Assembly (NCBI GenBank): GCA_035758825.1
Contig: DASTWA010000005.1
Coordinates: 12,273 to 76,272, forward strand
DNA: 64,000 nucleotides
Reading direction: 5' to 3'
From: JARIHD01 sp035758825
GTDB taxonomy: Bacteria; Patescibacteriota; Saccharimonadia; Saccharimonadales; UBA4665
The first letter of the stretch is position 1. The number at the start of each line of letters is the position of its first letter. A program made the translations under genes and the position numbers. Under the pieces are notes generated by a model. The model searched no databases. It worked only from the letters and a program-made list of their open reading frames with translations, and was not told where the DNA came from. Positions 34,558 to 42,726 of the stretch are shown piece after piece.

Positions 34558-35787
34558 ATGAGTGCGGCAGAGTGGGGGTGTTTTGACGACCCCGATACGT
34601 TTGAAGGGGTTGACCGGTATCCCGAGCTGGGGTACGAACTAAGCATGCCGGATGCCGTCCGAAATTTGGGCGGTGCCGCTTTGCACCGGTTAGCACAAGA
34701 ATGCGGGACACTGCTACAGACCGTCTACAAGGGCACCTACCCTCTGAGTGCCAAGGACGCAGACGCTCTGCATGCTGGCATAATCGCTGGCGAGACCAAC
34801 CTGTTCACGCTTGCGCGGGACGGCGAGCTGTCCGGCATGGCGGCACTGGTAAACCAGGACAATCGCCTGGGCGGAGAAATAACTTTTACCGAACTGGGCC
34901 GGGCCGTCGCAAGACCTTCCGATGGATACCGCGCCGGTGTGCCTATGCGGCCGATGCTAAAATACCGCCTTCCGTGGAGCCAAGAAAATCTTACCGGCCA
35001 AGACTACCTGTACTCCATGACTCGCTCGGCCGCCGAGGGGCGGGGAGGTTCGCCGAGCGGCCGGGGCATACAAAGCGTCTGGTGGGGCGCCAGCAAACAT
35101 GGGTCTCAGATACCCATGGTCACGACAGGCGCCAGCTGGGCCTATAAGCTGCACGGCATCGAGCCCTTTACCGGATTCGTATCGCCGGTTGACCCGGAAC
35201 AATGGGTAGGAGCGGCAAGCCAGCACACGCTGTTCACGCCTACTGAGGCCGACCGCAATGCCGTATCCACACTGCTAACGGAAGGTACGCGCGGACGGGT
35301 GAAGCCGCATGTCGTCGTTGACCGGCAGGCTCCGGCCGCCTACGACTTTGCATATAACGAAATGCACGGCCCGTCAGATGCCATGGCCGCCAAGTACGTC
35401 GTGACCGACCGCAGAACACCATTACCGGCACGATCAGAAGAAGAGGTCGCAGCGCATCTGGGCGAAGCGATTTCGCAAAAGCTGGTTATCGAAGCCGACG
35501 TTGCAAGCACGCCGCGCGGCGCCGCAATCATGCGAAAGCTACATGAACAGGGGTGGACACTGGCTGGCTGGTGGCCTTCCGAGATTGAATACGGAGCCGT
35601 ATGCCCGGAATTTGCGCGGGTTAACCCCAAGCGGATCGAGGAACTCGTAGAGCCAGCCCACCACCCGTCATACTTCGACCACAACCTTCCGGGTACCAGA
35701 AGAGTCTTGGACAATGTGTACGCCAAGATGCTCGGAGCCGCCATTACCGCCAGGGAAAATGTTAAAAGTACGATTATAATTGACTAA
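34558..35787 (+). CDS. Uncharacterised protein, possibly GNAT-like
   Basis: A 409-residue soluble protein. Segments such as LFTLARDGELSGMAALVNQ, then FTELGRAVARPSDGYRAGVP and a later repeat-like part (LVIEADVASTPRGAAIMRKL ... GWTLAGWWPSEIEYG) look like GNAT acetyltransferase strands with a helix after the cofactor turn, perhaps two copies, but the match is weak. No membrane segment is seen. I start at ATG 34558, 6 bases after AAAGGAG; ATG 34552 touches that site. It is the first gene behind attenuator 1 and is followed after one base by an M20 peptidase. Confidence 0.6.
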   Translation: MSAAEWGCFDDPDTFEGVDRYPELGYELSMPDAVRNLGGAALHRLAQECGTLLQTVYKGTYPLSAKDADALHAGIIAGETNLFTLARDGELSGMAALVNQDNRLGGEITFTELGRAVARPSDGYRAGVPMRPMLKYRLPWSQENLTGQDYLYSMTRSAAEGRGGSPSGRGIQSVWWGASKHGSQIPMVTTGASWAYKLHGIEPFTGFVSPVDPEQWVGAASQHTLFTPTEADRNAVSTLLTEGTRGRVKPHVVVDRQAPAAYDFAYNEMHGPSDAMAAKYVVTDRRTPLPARSEEEVAAHLGEAISQKLVIEADVASTPRGAAIMRKLHEQGWTLAGWWPSEIEYGAVCPEFARVNPKRIEELVEPAHHPSYFDHNLPGTRRVLDNVYAKMLGAAITARENVKSTIIID

Positions 35788-35788
35788 T

Positions 35789-36889
35789 ATGACAGATCAG
35801 ACATTTATAGAAACCGTCCAAAAGCTTATTGCGATCCAATCGACCACCGACAGGCCAGATGATCTTCGCGATGCCTTGGCAATTATAGCCGGCATCATCT
35901 CTCAGGTTCCCGGCCTGACTGTTGAGCACTTCGAAGAACATGGCAAGCCCAGCCTATTGGCTTACAAAGGCAATAGGCGGCCGGAACGCTTTACAGTTCT
36001 GCTTAATGGGCACGTAGACGTCGTACCCGGAAGACCGGAACAATTTGAGCCCTTCGTCAAAGAAGACAAGCTGTACGGTCGCGGCGCCCTGGATATGAAG
36101 ACAACGGCACTACTCATGACACAGGTCTTCTGCGACATAGCGCCCAAAGTGCCGTACGCGCTTGGCCTCCAAATGGTCACCGACGAAGAAGTTGGAGGCG
36201 CGCACGGTACCAAGCTCCACATTAGGCAAGGGGTCACCGCCGATTTTGTTATTGCCGGCGAATTTACGCCGCCAGGTAAAATTTGCAACGAATCCCGTGG
36301 CATATGTTGGCTCGAAGTAGACTTTGCCGGGCAGGCGGCACACAGTGCCTACCCCTGGAACGGAACAAACGCCATTCTCAAGGCTCAGGCTTTTACACAA
36401 AAGCTCCTGGAAGCTTACCCGGTGCCGCCATCGGACACTTGGACGACTACAGTCAATATCGCCAGCCTTGAAACCACCAACAGTACCTTTAACCGTGTGC
36501 CGGATGCGGCCAAGCTAAAGCTGGACATACGTTATGTGGCAGAAGACCCGGTCTTTGCCAGCGAACAGACGATGCTGGCGTTTATGCAAGGCCTCGACCC
36601 GTCGGCCAAGATTACGGTAGTGGAATTTGAGCCGAGCCATTTTGCCGACCCCGGCAACCGGCTCCTCAAGCAGCTTGCCGCCAGCCTGTCCAAAGAAACC
36701 GGCCAGCCGACGGAATTCATCAAGAAACACGGCGCATCAGATGTCCGCTACTATTCTGACCATAATATGACCGCCGTAGTATACGGCCTGTCCGGCAGTG
36801 GGCTGCACAGCGACGAAGAATACGTACTCCTATCATCAGTCAAGACGTACAGGAACACCCTAAACGCTTTCTTAGAGAGCGCTGCTTGA
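35789..36889 (+). CDS. M20 family metallopeptidase (ArgE/DapE-like), copy 1
   Basis: A 366-residue M20 zinc amidohydrolase. The metal ligands are visible in LLNGHVDVVPG (His, Asp), YGRGALDMK (bridging Asp), TDEEVGG (catalytic and ligand Glu) and GLHSDEEY (last His), with the dimerisation domain between about 175 and 285. The family cleaves dipeptides or N-acyl amino acids. It starts at ATG 35789, just after the GNAT-like stop; a TATAAT at 35774-35779 could also give it a leaderless transcript. It is the first of three paralogous peptidases here. Confidence 0.9.
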   Translation: MTDQTFIETVQKLIAIQSTTDRPDDLRDALAIIAGIISQVPGLTVEHFEEHGKPSLLAYKGNRRPERFTVLLNGHVDVVPGRPEQFEPFVKEDKLYGRGALDMKTTALLMTQVFCDIAPKVPYALGLQMVTDEEVGGAHGTKLHIRQGVTADFVIAGEFTPPGKICNESRGICWLEVDFAGQAAHSAYPWNGTNAILKAQAFTQKLLEAYPVPPSDTWTTTVNIASLETTNSTFNRVPDAAKLKLDIRYVAEDPVFASEQTMLAFMQGLDPSAKITVVEFEPSHFADPGNRLLKQLAASLSKETGQPTEFIKKHGASDVRYYSDHNMTAVVYGLSGSGLHSDEEYVLLSSVKTYRNTLNAFLESAA

Positions 36890-36893
36890 GCAC

Positions 36894-36923
36894 TTGACGG
36901 CGGAACGGATGCGGGCGTATACT
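36894..36923 (+). promoter_or_regulatory. Promoter of attenuator 2
   Basis: TTGACG (36894-36899), 18 bases, TATACT (36918-36923), beginning 4 bases after the previous stop. The RNA start is expected near 36930, about 3 bases before the second leader-peptide ATG. Confidence 0.8.
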
Positions 36924-36932
36924 CTTTGCATT

Positions 36933-36992
36933 ATGAGCAAAGCTGGCATTATTTGCATGGTAGTCCTCGGTTCCAAAAAGGAGCTCGGTTAA
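36933..36992 (+). CDS. Leader peptide 2 (19 aa)
   Basis: MSKAGIICMVVLGSKKELG followed by TAA. It parallels leader peptide 1 in position, length, hydrophobic core, LGS motif and ending. Its last codons GAG CTC GGT T (36981-36990) are perfectly complementary over 10 bases to AACCGAGCTC (37018-37027), the 5' arm of the terminator. A ribosome over these codons would stop that pairing and favour termination; a ribosome stalled earlier, or none, would allow it and favour read-through. Confidence 0.65.
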   Translation: MSKAGIICMVVLGSKKELG

Positions 36993-37047
36993 GCCTGTAC
37001 CAATAATCCAGCAACCGAACCGAGCTCTAAAGAGGGCTCGGTTTTTT
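36981..37047 (+). promoter_or_regulatory. Attenuator 2: antiterminator segment and terminator
   Basis: Two exclusive folds are readable. Terminator: ACCGAGC with GCTCGGT and TTTTTT (37019-37046). Antiterminator: GAGCTCGGTT (36981-36990) with AACCGAGCTC (37018-37027). The ribosome-binding site of the peptidase gene (AGAAGGAAC) begins a few bases after the T-run. Confidence 0.8.
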
Positions 37048-37062
37048 AATCAGAAGGAACTA

Positions 37063-38250
37063 ATGAACAAAGCAATACAGGACTTCGCTAGCAAGATAGC
37101 TGACAAGTGGAAGCTCAAAACCCAAGACACCTCAGTAGAAACTGCCAATAAAAAGGTAGATGACTTTCTGCGCGACCTTATTTCTATCCCCTCCGTAACC
37201 GGTGACCACGACGCCAACCACGATGCATTCGACTATGCGGAGCGCATTCTAAAGCGCCGCGGTATGTCCATTAAGCGGTATGAGTGGAACGACATAGAAT
37301 CCCTGGTCGCCAGCAGCCGCGAGACCAAACAGCCCACGGTCTGCTTTTTTGGACATGTAGACGTCGTTCCCGGGCCGAGCGAAGTATTCCAAATGCGCGA
37401 GAAAGACGGCCGGCTGTATGGCCGCGGTGCCTTGGATATGAAAGGCGGAGTGGCTGCAATACTGGGAGCAGTCCAGGAATTGCCAGGTGACGTAGCCGAC
37501 TATGATTTTGCAGTCATGCTGACCAGCGACGAAGAAACAGGCGGTTTTGATGGAGGAGCCCGCCTAGCCGAAGAAATGGGTTACCGGCCCAAAATGATGA
37601 TCGTTCCCGATGGCGGTGAAAACTGGAATATGGAACGCTTTGCCAAAGGCATTTGGCACGTCACCATCGAGACATCAGGCAAGAGCGCTCACGGCTCGCG
37701 CCCGTGGGCTGGCATTAATGCCATTGACGCATTAATGGCCGATCTCGCAGCCATCCGCAGCCTCTTTCCGGCAAAAATAACGCCCGACACCAGTACTATC
37801 AACATCGGCCTTATTCAGGGCGGAGAGGCGATCAACCAGATTCCTTCGTCTGCCAGTGCAAGTATTGACATGCGCTTTGCGACACCCCAAGACCAAGTAC
37901 GCATCACCCGGGCCGTCGAAGAACTTGCCGAGAAATGCGGCTTTACCGTAACGACCGAAGTCGAAGCCGACGCGGTCAATAACGACCCGAACAACCCATA
38001 CTTAAAGGCCTATGCCGAATGCACCGAAGAGATCATTGGACGGCCCGTTGAATGGATCACCTCGATGGCCAGCAATGACAGCCGCTTTTTTGCAAAATAC
38101 GACATCCCTTGCGCCATCCAATACCCCGCCGGCGCCAATCACCACAGTACCGACGAGTACATCGAGAAAAAAGCGTTATACCAAATGCAGCAATTGTTCA
38201 TAAACTATCTTGGGCGGGTTGCCAAATCATCCGCCGCAGCCAAGAAATAA
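37063..38250 (+). CDS. M20 family metallopeptidase, copy 2
   Basis: A 395-residue M20 peptidase. Ligand motifs: FFGHVDVVPG, YGRGALDMKGG, TSDEETGG, VPDGGENW and near the end GANHHSTDEY. The dimerisation domain contains SGKSAHGSRPWAGINA, typical of ArgE/DapE relatives. About 30 residues at the N-terminus are extra compared with copy 1 and helical. It is the first gene behind attenuator 2. Likely job: cleaving peptides or acylated amino acids taken from a host or the medium (inference from family and the lack of biosynthetic genes nearby). Confidence 0.9.
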   Translation: MNKAIQDFASKIADKWKLKTQDTSVETANKKVDDFLRDLISIPSVTGDHDANHDAFDYAERILKRRGMSIKRYEWNDIESLVASSRETKQPTVCFFGHVDVVPGPSEVFQMREKDGRLYGRGALDMKGGVAAILGAVQELPGDVADYDFAVMLTSDEETGGFDGGARLAEEMGYRPKMMIVPDGGENWNMERFAKGIWHVTIETSGKSAHGSRPWAGINAIDALMADLAAIRSLFPAKITPDTSTINIGLIQGGEAINQIPSSASASIDMRFATPQDQVRITRAVEELAEKCGFTVTTEVEADAVNNDPNNPYLKAYAECTEEIIGRPVEWITSMASNDSRFFAKYDIPCAIQYPAGANHHSTDEYIEKKALYQMQQLFINYLGRVAKSSAAAKK

Positions 38251-38287
38251 GTTGAATAACCGGCCGCCCGGGACTATGCTGTAGGCG

Positions 38288-39391
38288 ATGAATGAAATGC
38301 TTGTCCAAAAACTATTGAGTGAATTGGTCGCCATGCGCACCCTCAGTGCCGACACCGCTGCAAATAACAAAGCTCTCGATTATATCGAATCTTTTCTGCG
38401 TGACTGCGGTATGCATATCTTTCGCACCGAACACGACGGGTACGGCGCCCTGGTCGCTACCAGCCGCCCGACCAAACAGCCGGCTGTCATGCTGGCCGGA
38501 CACACCGACGTTGTACCGGCATCCGAGACAATGTTTACCCTCGTCGAAAAAGACGGCCGGCTCTATGGGCGCGGCATGCGTGATATGAAATCGGCGGTTG
38601 CCGCATATATGGCCGTAGCGCACCAGCTTAAGGACAACATGCAGGACTACGACTTTGGCATTATGCTGATCAGCGACGAAGAAACCCAGGACCTGGGAAT
38701 AATCCGTCTCCTGGAAGACGGATGGCTGCCAAAATCAGTCGTCCTACTTGATGGCGGTGAAAGCTGGAGCTTAGAGAGTCTCGCCAAAGGCGCATTGTAC
38801 ATATCGGTCAAAATAACCGGGAAGAGCGCTCACGGCTCTCGCCCATGGCTGGGCGACAGCGCTTCATTTAAGTTGGTTGAACTCCTCGCCGAACTGCAAA
38901 AAGACTTTGCCGGGCATGGCCCCGAAACCGACACTTTGAATGTATCCAACATGTCCGCTGGAACCGGCGCCTTTAACCAAATTCCAGATATCGCTACCGC
39001 GATGCTCGATATCCGGCTCGTAAGCCCGGACAACGTCGGCCCTACCCGCCGGCGGATTCAGGAGCTCTGCGACACATATGGCGGCACCATGGAAGAGATA
39101 GTGTACTTCCCGGTACTCAAACACAATATGCAAAACCCGTACATCGCCAGCTTTGCAGAGTCAATCGCCAAGATAACCGGCAAACAACCCGAACATGTTA
39201 TTGCCTATGGAGCGAGTGATGCCTGCCGGTTTGATGAGCTTGGCATCCCGTGCGCCGTTACATATCCATTAAGTGGCGGCCATCACAGTGACGAAGAGTG
39301 GATTGACAAACAGGCGCTTTTTGATTTGGTCAAGATACTCAAAGACCACCTCCAAAAGAACGCTAGCGTTGAGTTGACAAGTACAGGCTAA
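38288..39391 (+). CDS. M20 family metallopeptidase, copy 3
   Basis: A 367-residue M20 peptidase close to copy 2 in order of motifs: LAGHTDVVPAS, YGRGMRDMKSA, SDEETQDLG, LDGGESW, SGKSAHGSRPWLGDSA and SGGHHSDEEW. The catalytic-site loop after the DEE motif differs from copy 2 (no GG), which suggests a different substrate. It lies 37 bases after copy 2, with a TATGCT box just upstream of its ATG, so it may be read both from attenuator 2 and from its own start. Confidence 0.9.
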   Translation: MNEMLVQKLLSELVAMRTLSADTAANNKALDYIESFLRDCGMHIFRTEHDGYGALVATSRPTKQPAVMLAGHTDVVPASETMFTLVEKDGRLYGRGMRDMKSAVAAYMAVAHQLKDNMQDYDFGIMLISDEETQDLGIIRLLEDGWLPKSVVLLDGGESWSLESLAKGALYISVKITGKSAHGSRPWLGDSASFKLVELLAELQKDFAGHGPETDTLNVSNMSAGTGAFNQIPDIATAMLDIRLVSPDNVGPTRRRIQELCDTYGGTMEEIVYFPVLKHNMQNPYIASFAESIAKITGKQPEHVIAYGASDACRFDELGIPCAVTYPLSGGHHSDEEWIDKQALFDLVKILKDHLQKNASVELTSTG

Positions 39392-39402
39392 TCAGATAGA
39401 AT
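39374..39402 (+). promoter_or_regulatory. rplJ-rplL promoter
   Basis: TTGACA (39374-39379), 17 bases, TAGAAT (39397-39402), overlapping the end of the third peptidase gene. Confidence 0.85.
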
Positions 39403-39408
39403 ACCTTT

Positions 39409-39530
39409 GATCTCATTGCCGAAGACAGTAGCAGCAAAAAATGCTTAATCAGCTACCTAGGAAGTGAAACAAATACTTTTGTTTATTTTCCCAGTCTTTG
39501 GTAATGCGAGAACCAAAGACTTTTTTGTTC
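39409..39530 (+). ncRNA. L10-type ribosomal protein leader with attenuator
   Basis: The first part (39413-39470) has the look of the L10 leader that binds the L10-(L12)4 complex: GCCGAAGACAGTAGCAG, then GCTTAATCAGCTACCTAGG with paired GTAGC/GCTAC. It is followed by a perfect 10-base stem AGTCTTTGGT / ACCAAAGACT (39493-39502 with 39512-39521) and TTTTTT, a terminator. In other bacteria excess L10 ends transcription here. A second structured part (39540-39665) lies between the terminator and rplJ. Confidence 0.7.
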
Positions 39531-39671
39531 TTTAAAAATCTACCAGGTCGAATAGATTTAATTAAAGCAAGGGTAAAGAGCAGCCCGCGTGACGGATTCA
39601 CTCCGACACCTGGCGCGATGAGAAAAACCGCGAGGTTTGTCTCATTACCCTTAAAAAGGAAGAAGTATTAC

Positions 39672-40196
39672 ATGGCTTTAACCAAACAACAGAAAGACGA
39701 TGTCGTCAAAGAAGTAGCTGACATGCTTGAATCAAGCAGGATGACCGTTGTTGCCAAATACCAGGGCACAACCGTAAAGGCCATCCAGCAGCTCCGCCGC
39801 GACGCAAAAGACAACGGCACCAAGGTGAAAGTTGTCAAAAACCGGTTGGTCATCAAGGCTTTGCAGGCCAACAACACCCTCAAGGATGTTGATACCAGCG
39901 CCCTGAACGGCATGCTCCTTTACGCCTTCAACACCGAAGACGAAGTAGCGCCAGCCAAGGCTCTGGCAGACTTTGCAAAGGCCAACCCAACCATCGAGTT
40001 CGTTGGTGCGATTACCCCAGAGGGTAAATTCGCCAGCGCCGATGAGGTAAAGGCTTTGGCTGCGCTCCCAGGCAAAAACGAACTTATTGCCCAGGTTGTT
40101 GCAACCCTTCTGTCACCAGTCCACGACGTTACAAACGCCCTTTCCGGCAACTTGCACGCGCTCCTGGATGGTGTCGAAGCTAAGGCTACTAATTAA
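39672..40196 (+). CDS. rplJ: Large ribosomal subunit protein uL10
   Basis: A 174-residue L10. The N-terminal RNA-binding domain begins MALTKQQKDDVVKEVADML and includes VVAKYQGTTVKAIQQLRRD; the C-terminal helix that holds L7/L12 dimers lies at about 140-170. It links the L12 stalk to 23S rRNA. I start at ATG 39672 after AAAAGGAAG; the frame is open further upstream through the leader but that part is not coding. rplL follows 16 bases after it. Confidence 0.96.
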   Translation: MALTKQQKDDVVKEVADMLESSRMTVVAKYQGTTVKAIQQLRRDAKDNGTKVKVVKNRLVIKALQANNTLKDVDTSALNGMLLYAFNTEDEVAPAKALADFAKANPTIEFVGAITPEGKFASADEVKALAALPGKNELIAQVVATLLSPVHDVTNALSGNLHALLDGVEAKATN

Positions 40197-40212
40197 TTGA
40201 AAGGATAATCAC

Positions 40213-40590
40213 ATGGCTGATTTGAAGAAACTCGCAGAAGACTTGACCAAGTTGACTGTTCTAGAAGTAAACGAACTTAAGAACATCCTTAAGGATGAAT
40301 ACGGCATCGAGCCAGCAGCTGCTGCTGTAGCTGTTGCCGGCCCTGCTGCTGGCGGCGAAGCTGCTGCAGCTGACGAAAAGGCTGAATGGGATGTTGTCCT
40401 CAAGGACGCAGGCGCCCAGAAGGTTGCTGTTATCAAGGCAGTCAAGGACATCACCGGCCTTGGCCTTGGTGAAGCTAAGGCTCTCGTTGATGGCGCTCCA
40501 AAGACCATCCTCGAAAAGGCCAAGAAGGAAGACGCAGAAGCCGCCAAGAAGGCTCTTGCTGACGCCGGTGCTACTGTAGAGCTCGCCTAG
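40213..40590 (+). CDS. rplL: Large ribosomal subunit protein bL12
   Basis: A 125-residue L7/L12 of standard length. An N-terminal helical dimerisation region (to about residue 33) is followed by an Ala-rich hinge and the globular C-terminal domain with EWDVVLKDAGAQKVAVIKAV and GLGLGEAKALVDGAPKTI, which recruits translation GTPases. A GAAAGGATAA ribosome-binding site precedes it and a terminator follows. Confidence 0.97.
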   Translation: MADLKKLAEDLTKLTVLEVNELKNILKDEYGIEPAAAAVAVAGPAAGGEAAAADEKAEWDVVLKDAGAQKVAVIKAVKDITGLGLGEAKALVDGAPKTILEKAKKEDAEAAKKALADAGATVELA

Positions 40591-40611
40591 TTTTTAGGTT
40601 ACTCACAAACG

Positions 40612-40643
40612 AAGAACTCGCTATAATGGCGGGTTCTTTTTTT
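40612..40643 (+). terminator. Terminator after rplL
   Basis: AAGAACTCGC pairs with GCGGGTTCTT (one G-T pair), 7-base loop, followed by TTTTT. Confidence 0.9.
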
Positions 40644-40747
40644 GCCTCAGCACTCATATAAAAAATACTACAGCATCTTTTTGTAATTATGATTTTGGGT
40701 TTGTTATACTTATTTTCGTTGTACTAAAAAACTGCGGCTGGCGGGCC

Positions 40748-40756
40748 TTATCCACA
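40748..40756 (+). promoter_or_regulatory. Single consensus DnaA box
   Basis: TTATCCACA matches the bacterial DnaA-box consensus exactly, in an AT-rich intergenic region (40644-40861). I find no second box nearby, so this is not enough to call an origin. Overlapping TTGACT elements just downstream (from about 40774) probably form the promoter of the next gene. Confidence 0.4.
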
Positions 40757-40861
40757 GCTCGTTATATATTTTTTGACTTGACTTATCAAACATGGTAGTT
40801 TTAGGTGTAAGTGTAGCAAACAAACACTGAGCTGAGAGACTAAGAGAGACGAACAATAAAC

Positions 40862-41371
40862 ATGGCAGACGTACCAGATAAACAAATAAAGCGACTCAGG
40901 GCGTTAATCCAAGAAGCAGAGACCAACCTTTCTGCCGCTACTGAATTGCTCATCAGCTTAGTGGGCGACGACGAAAAGATCGCGCCAATCGCCAAGGACG
41001 AAAACATCGGTAAGGTAATTGAGGGCGTCTTTGACGGTCAGAATATGGTCGGATCAGACGGCAAGGTATATCCGGTACCGGCCAACTACGCCAGCAAATC
41101 CAAACTGGTCCAAGGCGACATTCTTAAATTGACTATTGCCGACGACGGCACATTCTTGTACAAACAGATCGGTCCGATTCCTCGCAAACAGGTTGTCGGC
41201 ACCCTTAAGCTGGAAAACGGCCATTACTTTGTAGAGGTTGGCGACAAAAACTACCGCGTGCTGCTGGCCAGCGTGACCTATTTTAAGGCCAAACCAGGCG
41301 ACCAGGTAAGCGTAAACGTTCCCGAGGACGACTCAGCAGCCGAATGGGCTGCTCTCGAAGCCGCCCTCTAG
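40862..41371 (+). CDS. Hypothetical protein with N-terminal coiled coil and beta-rich domain
   Basis: A 169-residue soluble protein. Residues 1-35 are helical, probably coiled coil (QIKRLRALIQEAETNLSAAT). The rest is beta-rich: IGKVIEGVFDGQNMVGSDGKVYPVPANYASKS, given here as IGKVIEGVFDG and SDGKVYPVPANYASK, then LVQGDILKLTIADDG, and an acidic end. It resembles a small RNA- or ribosome-associated fold, but I do not recognise it. It has a long leader (about 80 bases) and lies behind the ribosomal protein operon with its own promoter. Confidence 0.65.
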   Translation: MADVPDKQIKRLRALIQEAETNLSAATELLISLVGDDEKIAPIAKDENIGKVIEGVFDGQNMVGSDGKVYPVPANYASKSKLVQGDILKLTIADDGTFLYKQIGPIPRKQVVGTLKLENGHYFVEVGDKNYRVLLASVTYFKAKPGDQVSVNVPEDDSAAEWAALEAAL

Positions 41372-41378
41372 AAGCAAA

Positions 41379-42014
41379 TTACCCCTTAAATGGGAGACAC
41401 TGGTAAACCGCGTCAGCAATCACGGCGTGTCCCAATGGGCTGGGATGTGAACCGTCTTCGCGGGCAACCAGGTCGTCCATTGAGTAACCAGAGTCAGCAT
41501 AGGCTTGGCGTATATCGACATATACCGCGCCCTGGCGCTCGGCCGTCTCCCTCATTACGTCAGCGTAGGCAGATATTGCGTCATTGCGCAGGACAGCACC
41601 ACTGATGGCGGGCAAGTCATGGCTTTCGTCGACGGGACCAGGGCCAACCAAAATCGGCACCGATCCTTCGGACTGGACAATCTCACAAAAACGTAAAACC
41701 TGTCCGCCAAAATACAACGCCGATACTACCGGCCTGGTATTGGGTGGGTAAATCTTGGCCTCGTTTAGGCCGACTTGCGCAGCAACCGCGACCAATCCAA
41801 AGCGTTGGTAGTTCTGTATCCTGGCCTGCAGCTCACGGGTAACGCCAGCAAGCGACTGCCCGGGAAGGGCATTATTTATAACAAGCGTAGACTCGAGGAT
41901 GTTGTCCATGCCCTCCTGCATTTTGCGGGTCTTAAGACGACCTGCCCAGCCGCCAGCCTCAAAATCAAAATACCCGTAAGCGGAACTAGCGCCTTCAATA
42001 AGTAAAGTATTCAT
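41379..42014 (-). CDS. SGNH/GDSL-family hydrolase
   Basis: A 211-residue SGNH hydrolase. Block I reads LLIEGASSAYGYFD, with the Ser nucleophile in an EGASS variant of GDS; a block III-like VGLNEAK follows near residue 78, and block V DGSHPSPLGH near 190 supplies the catalytic Asp and His. The family removes acyl groups from lipids, sugars or peptidoglycan. I start at ATG 42014; a longer frame to 42116 would run into the neighbouring divergent promoter. No signal peptide is seen. Confidence 0.82.
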   Translation of the reverse strand: MNTLLIEGASSAYGYFDFEAGGWAGRLKTRKMQEGMDNILESTLVINNALPGQSLAGVTRELQARIQNYQRFGLVAVAAQVGLNEAKIYPPNTRPVVSALYFGGQVLRFCEIVQSEGSVPILVGPGPVDESHDLPAISGAVLRNDAISAYADVMRETAERQGAVYVDIRQAYADSGYSMDDLVAREDGSHPSPLGHAVIADAVYQCLPFKG

Positions 42015-42093
42015 AGCAAAAGATATGAAATAATAACATTTTTGGACATTTTTGTCCATATTCCTGCCGCCCGCCGCCTGGTATAGTAATGAC

Positions 42094-42687
42094 ATGATGT
42101 CATCGGCAAACAACAAACCAACAGACTATCCAATACTATTCTTCGAAGACCAAAAAGGTTGGGAGGACTGGCTAAGCCAGAACCACGCCACGCAAAACGG
42201 CGCATGGCTGAAGTTCGCCAAGAAGGGCACCGGCGTCAAATCGACCAACCATGCCGAAACGCTAGATGTCGCTCTCTGTTACGGTTGGATCGACGGGCAA
42301 GCCAAGAGTATCGACGAGACGTATTACCTGCAAAAATACACGCCGCGGCGCGCCAAAAGTATCTGGTCCAAGATAAACATCGGCAAGGTCGAGAAGCTAA
42401 TAGCCGAGGGCAAGATGCAGCCCGCCGGCCAGGCCGAGATTGACCGGGCCAAGGCCGACGGCCGATGGGAGCAAGCCTACCACTCACCGGCGAATATGAC
42501 AGTGCCCGAGGACTTCCAGAAGGCTCTCGACACCGACCCTACGGCCAAGGAATTCTTTGGCAGCCTTAGCAAGACCAACACTTATGCCTTCCTGTGGCGC
42601 ATCGCCACCGCCAAAAAACCCGAAACCCGCGCCCGCCGCATAGAAAAATTCATCGACATGCTACATAAAGGCGAAAAACTGCATTAA
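42094..42687 (+). CDS. YdeI/OmpD-associated family protein
   Basis: A 197-residue protein of the YdeI-like family, recognised by FEDQKGWEDWLSQNHATQNG near the start, WLKFAKKGTG, ALCYGWIDGQAKSIDE, the arginine-rich KYTPRRAKSIWSKIN and ARRIEKFIDML at the end. The family is widespread, and its biochemical role is poorly known. The start is one of two adjacent ATGs (42094, 42097), 6 bases after TATAGT. It is divergent from the SGNH hydrolase. Confidence 0.82.
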   Translation: MMSSANNKPTDYPILFFEDQKGWEDWLSQNHATQNGAWLKFAKKGTGVKSTNHAETLDVALCYGWIDGQAKSIDETYYLQKYTPRRAKSIWSKINIGKVEKLIAEGKMQPAGQAEIDRAKADGRWEQAYHSPANMTVPEDFQKALDTDPTAKEFFGSLSKTNTYAFLWRIATAKKPETRARRIEKFIDMLHKGEKLH

Positions 42688-42691
42688 CATT

Positions 42692-42720
42692 TTGGCGGCT
42701 GCAGGCTTGATCAGTATAAT
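42692..42720 (+). promoter_or_regulatory. Promoter giving a leaderless mRNA for the 2H phosphoesterase gene
   Basis: TTGGCG (42692-42697), 17 bases, TATAAT (42715-42720). The ATG follows after 6 bases, so the RNA would start at or next to the start codon. Confidence 0.7.
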
Positions 42721-42726
42721 AGCTGC

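Noticed and set aside
39498..39671. Upstream extension of rplJ to 39498
   Set aside because: It would translate the L10 leader and its terminator; the ATG at 39672 has a good ribosome-binding site and gives the normal L10 start.
40644..40861. Replication origin
   Set aside because: There is only one DnaA box, and dnaA is not in the window.
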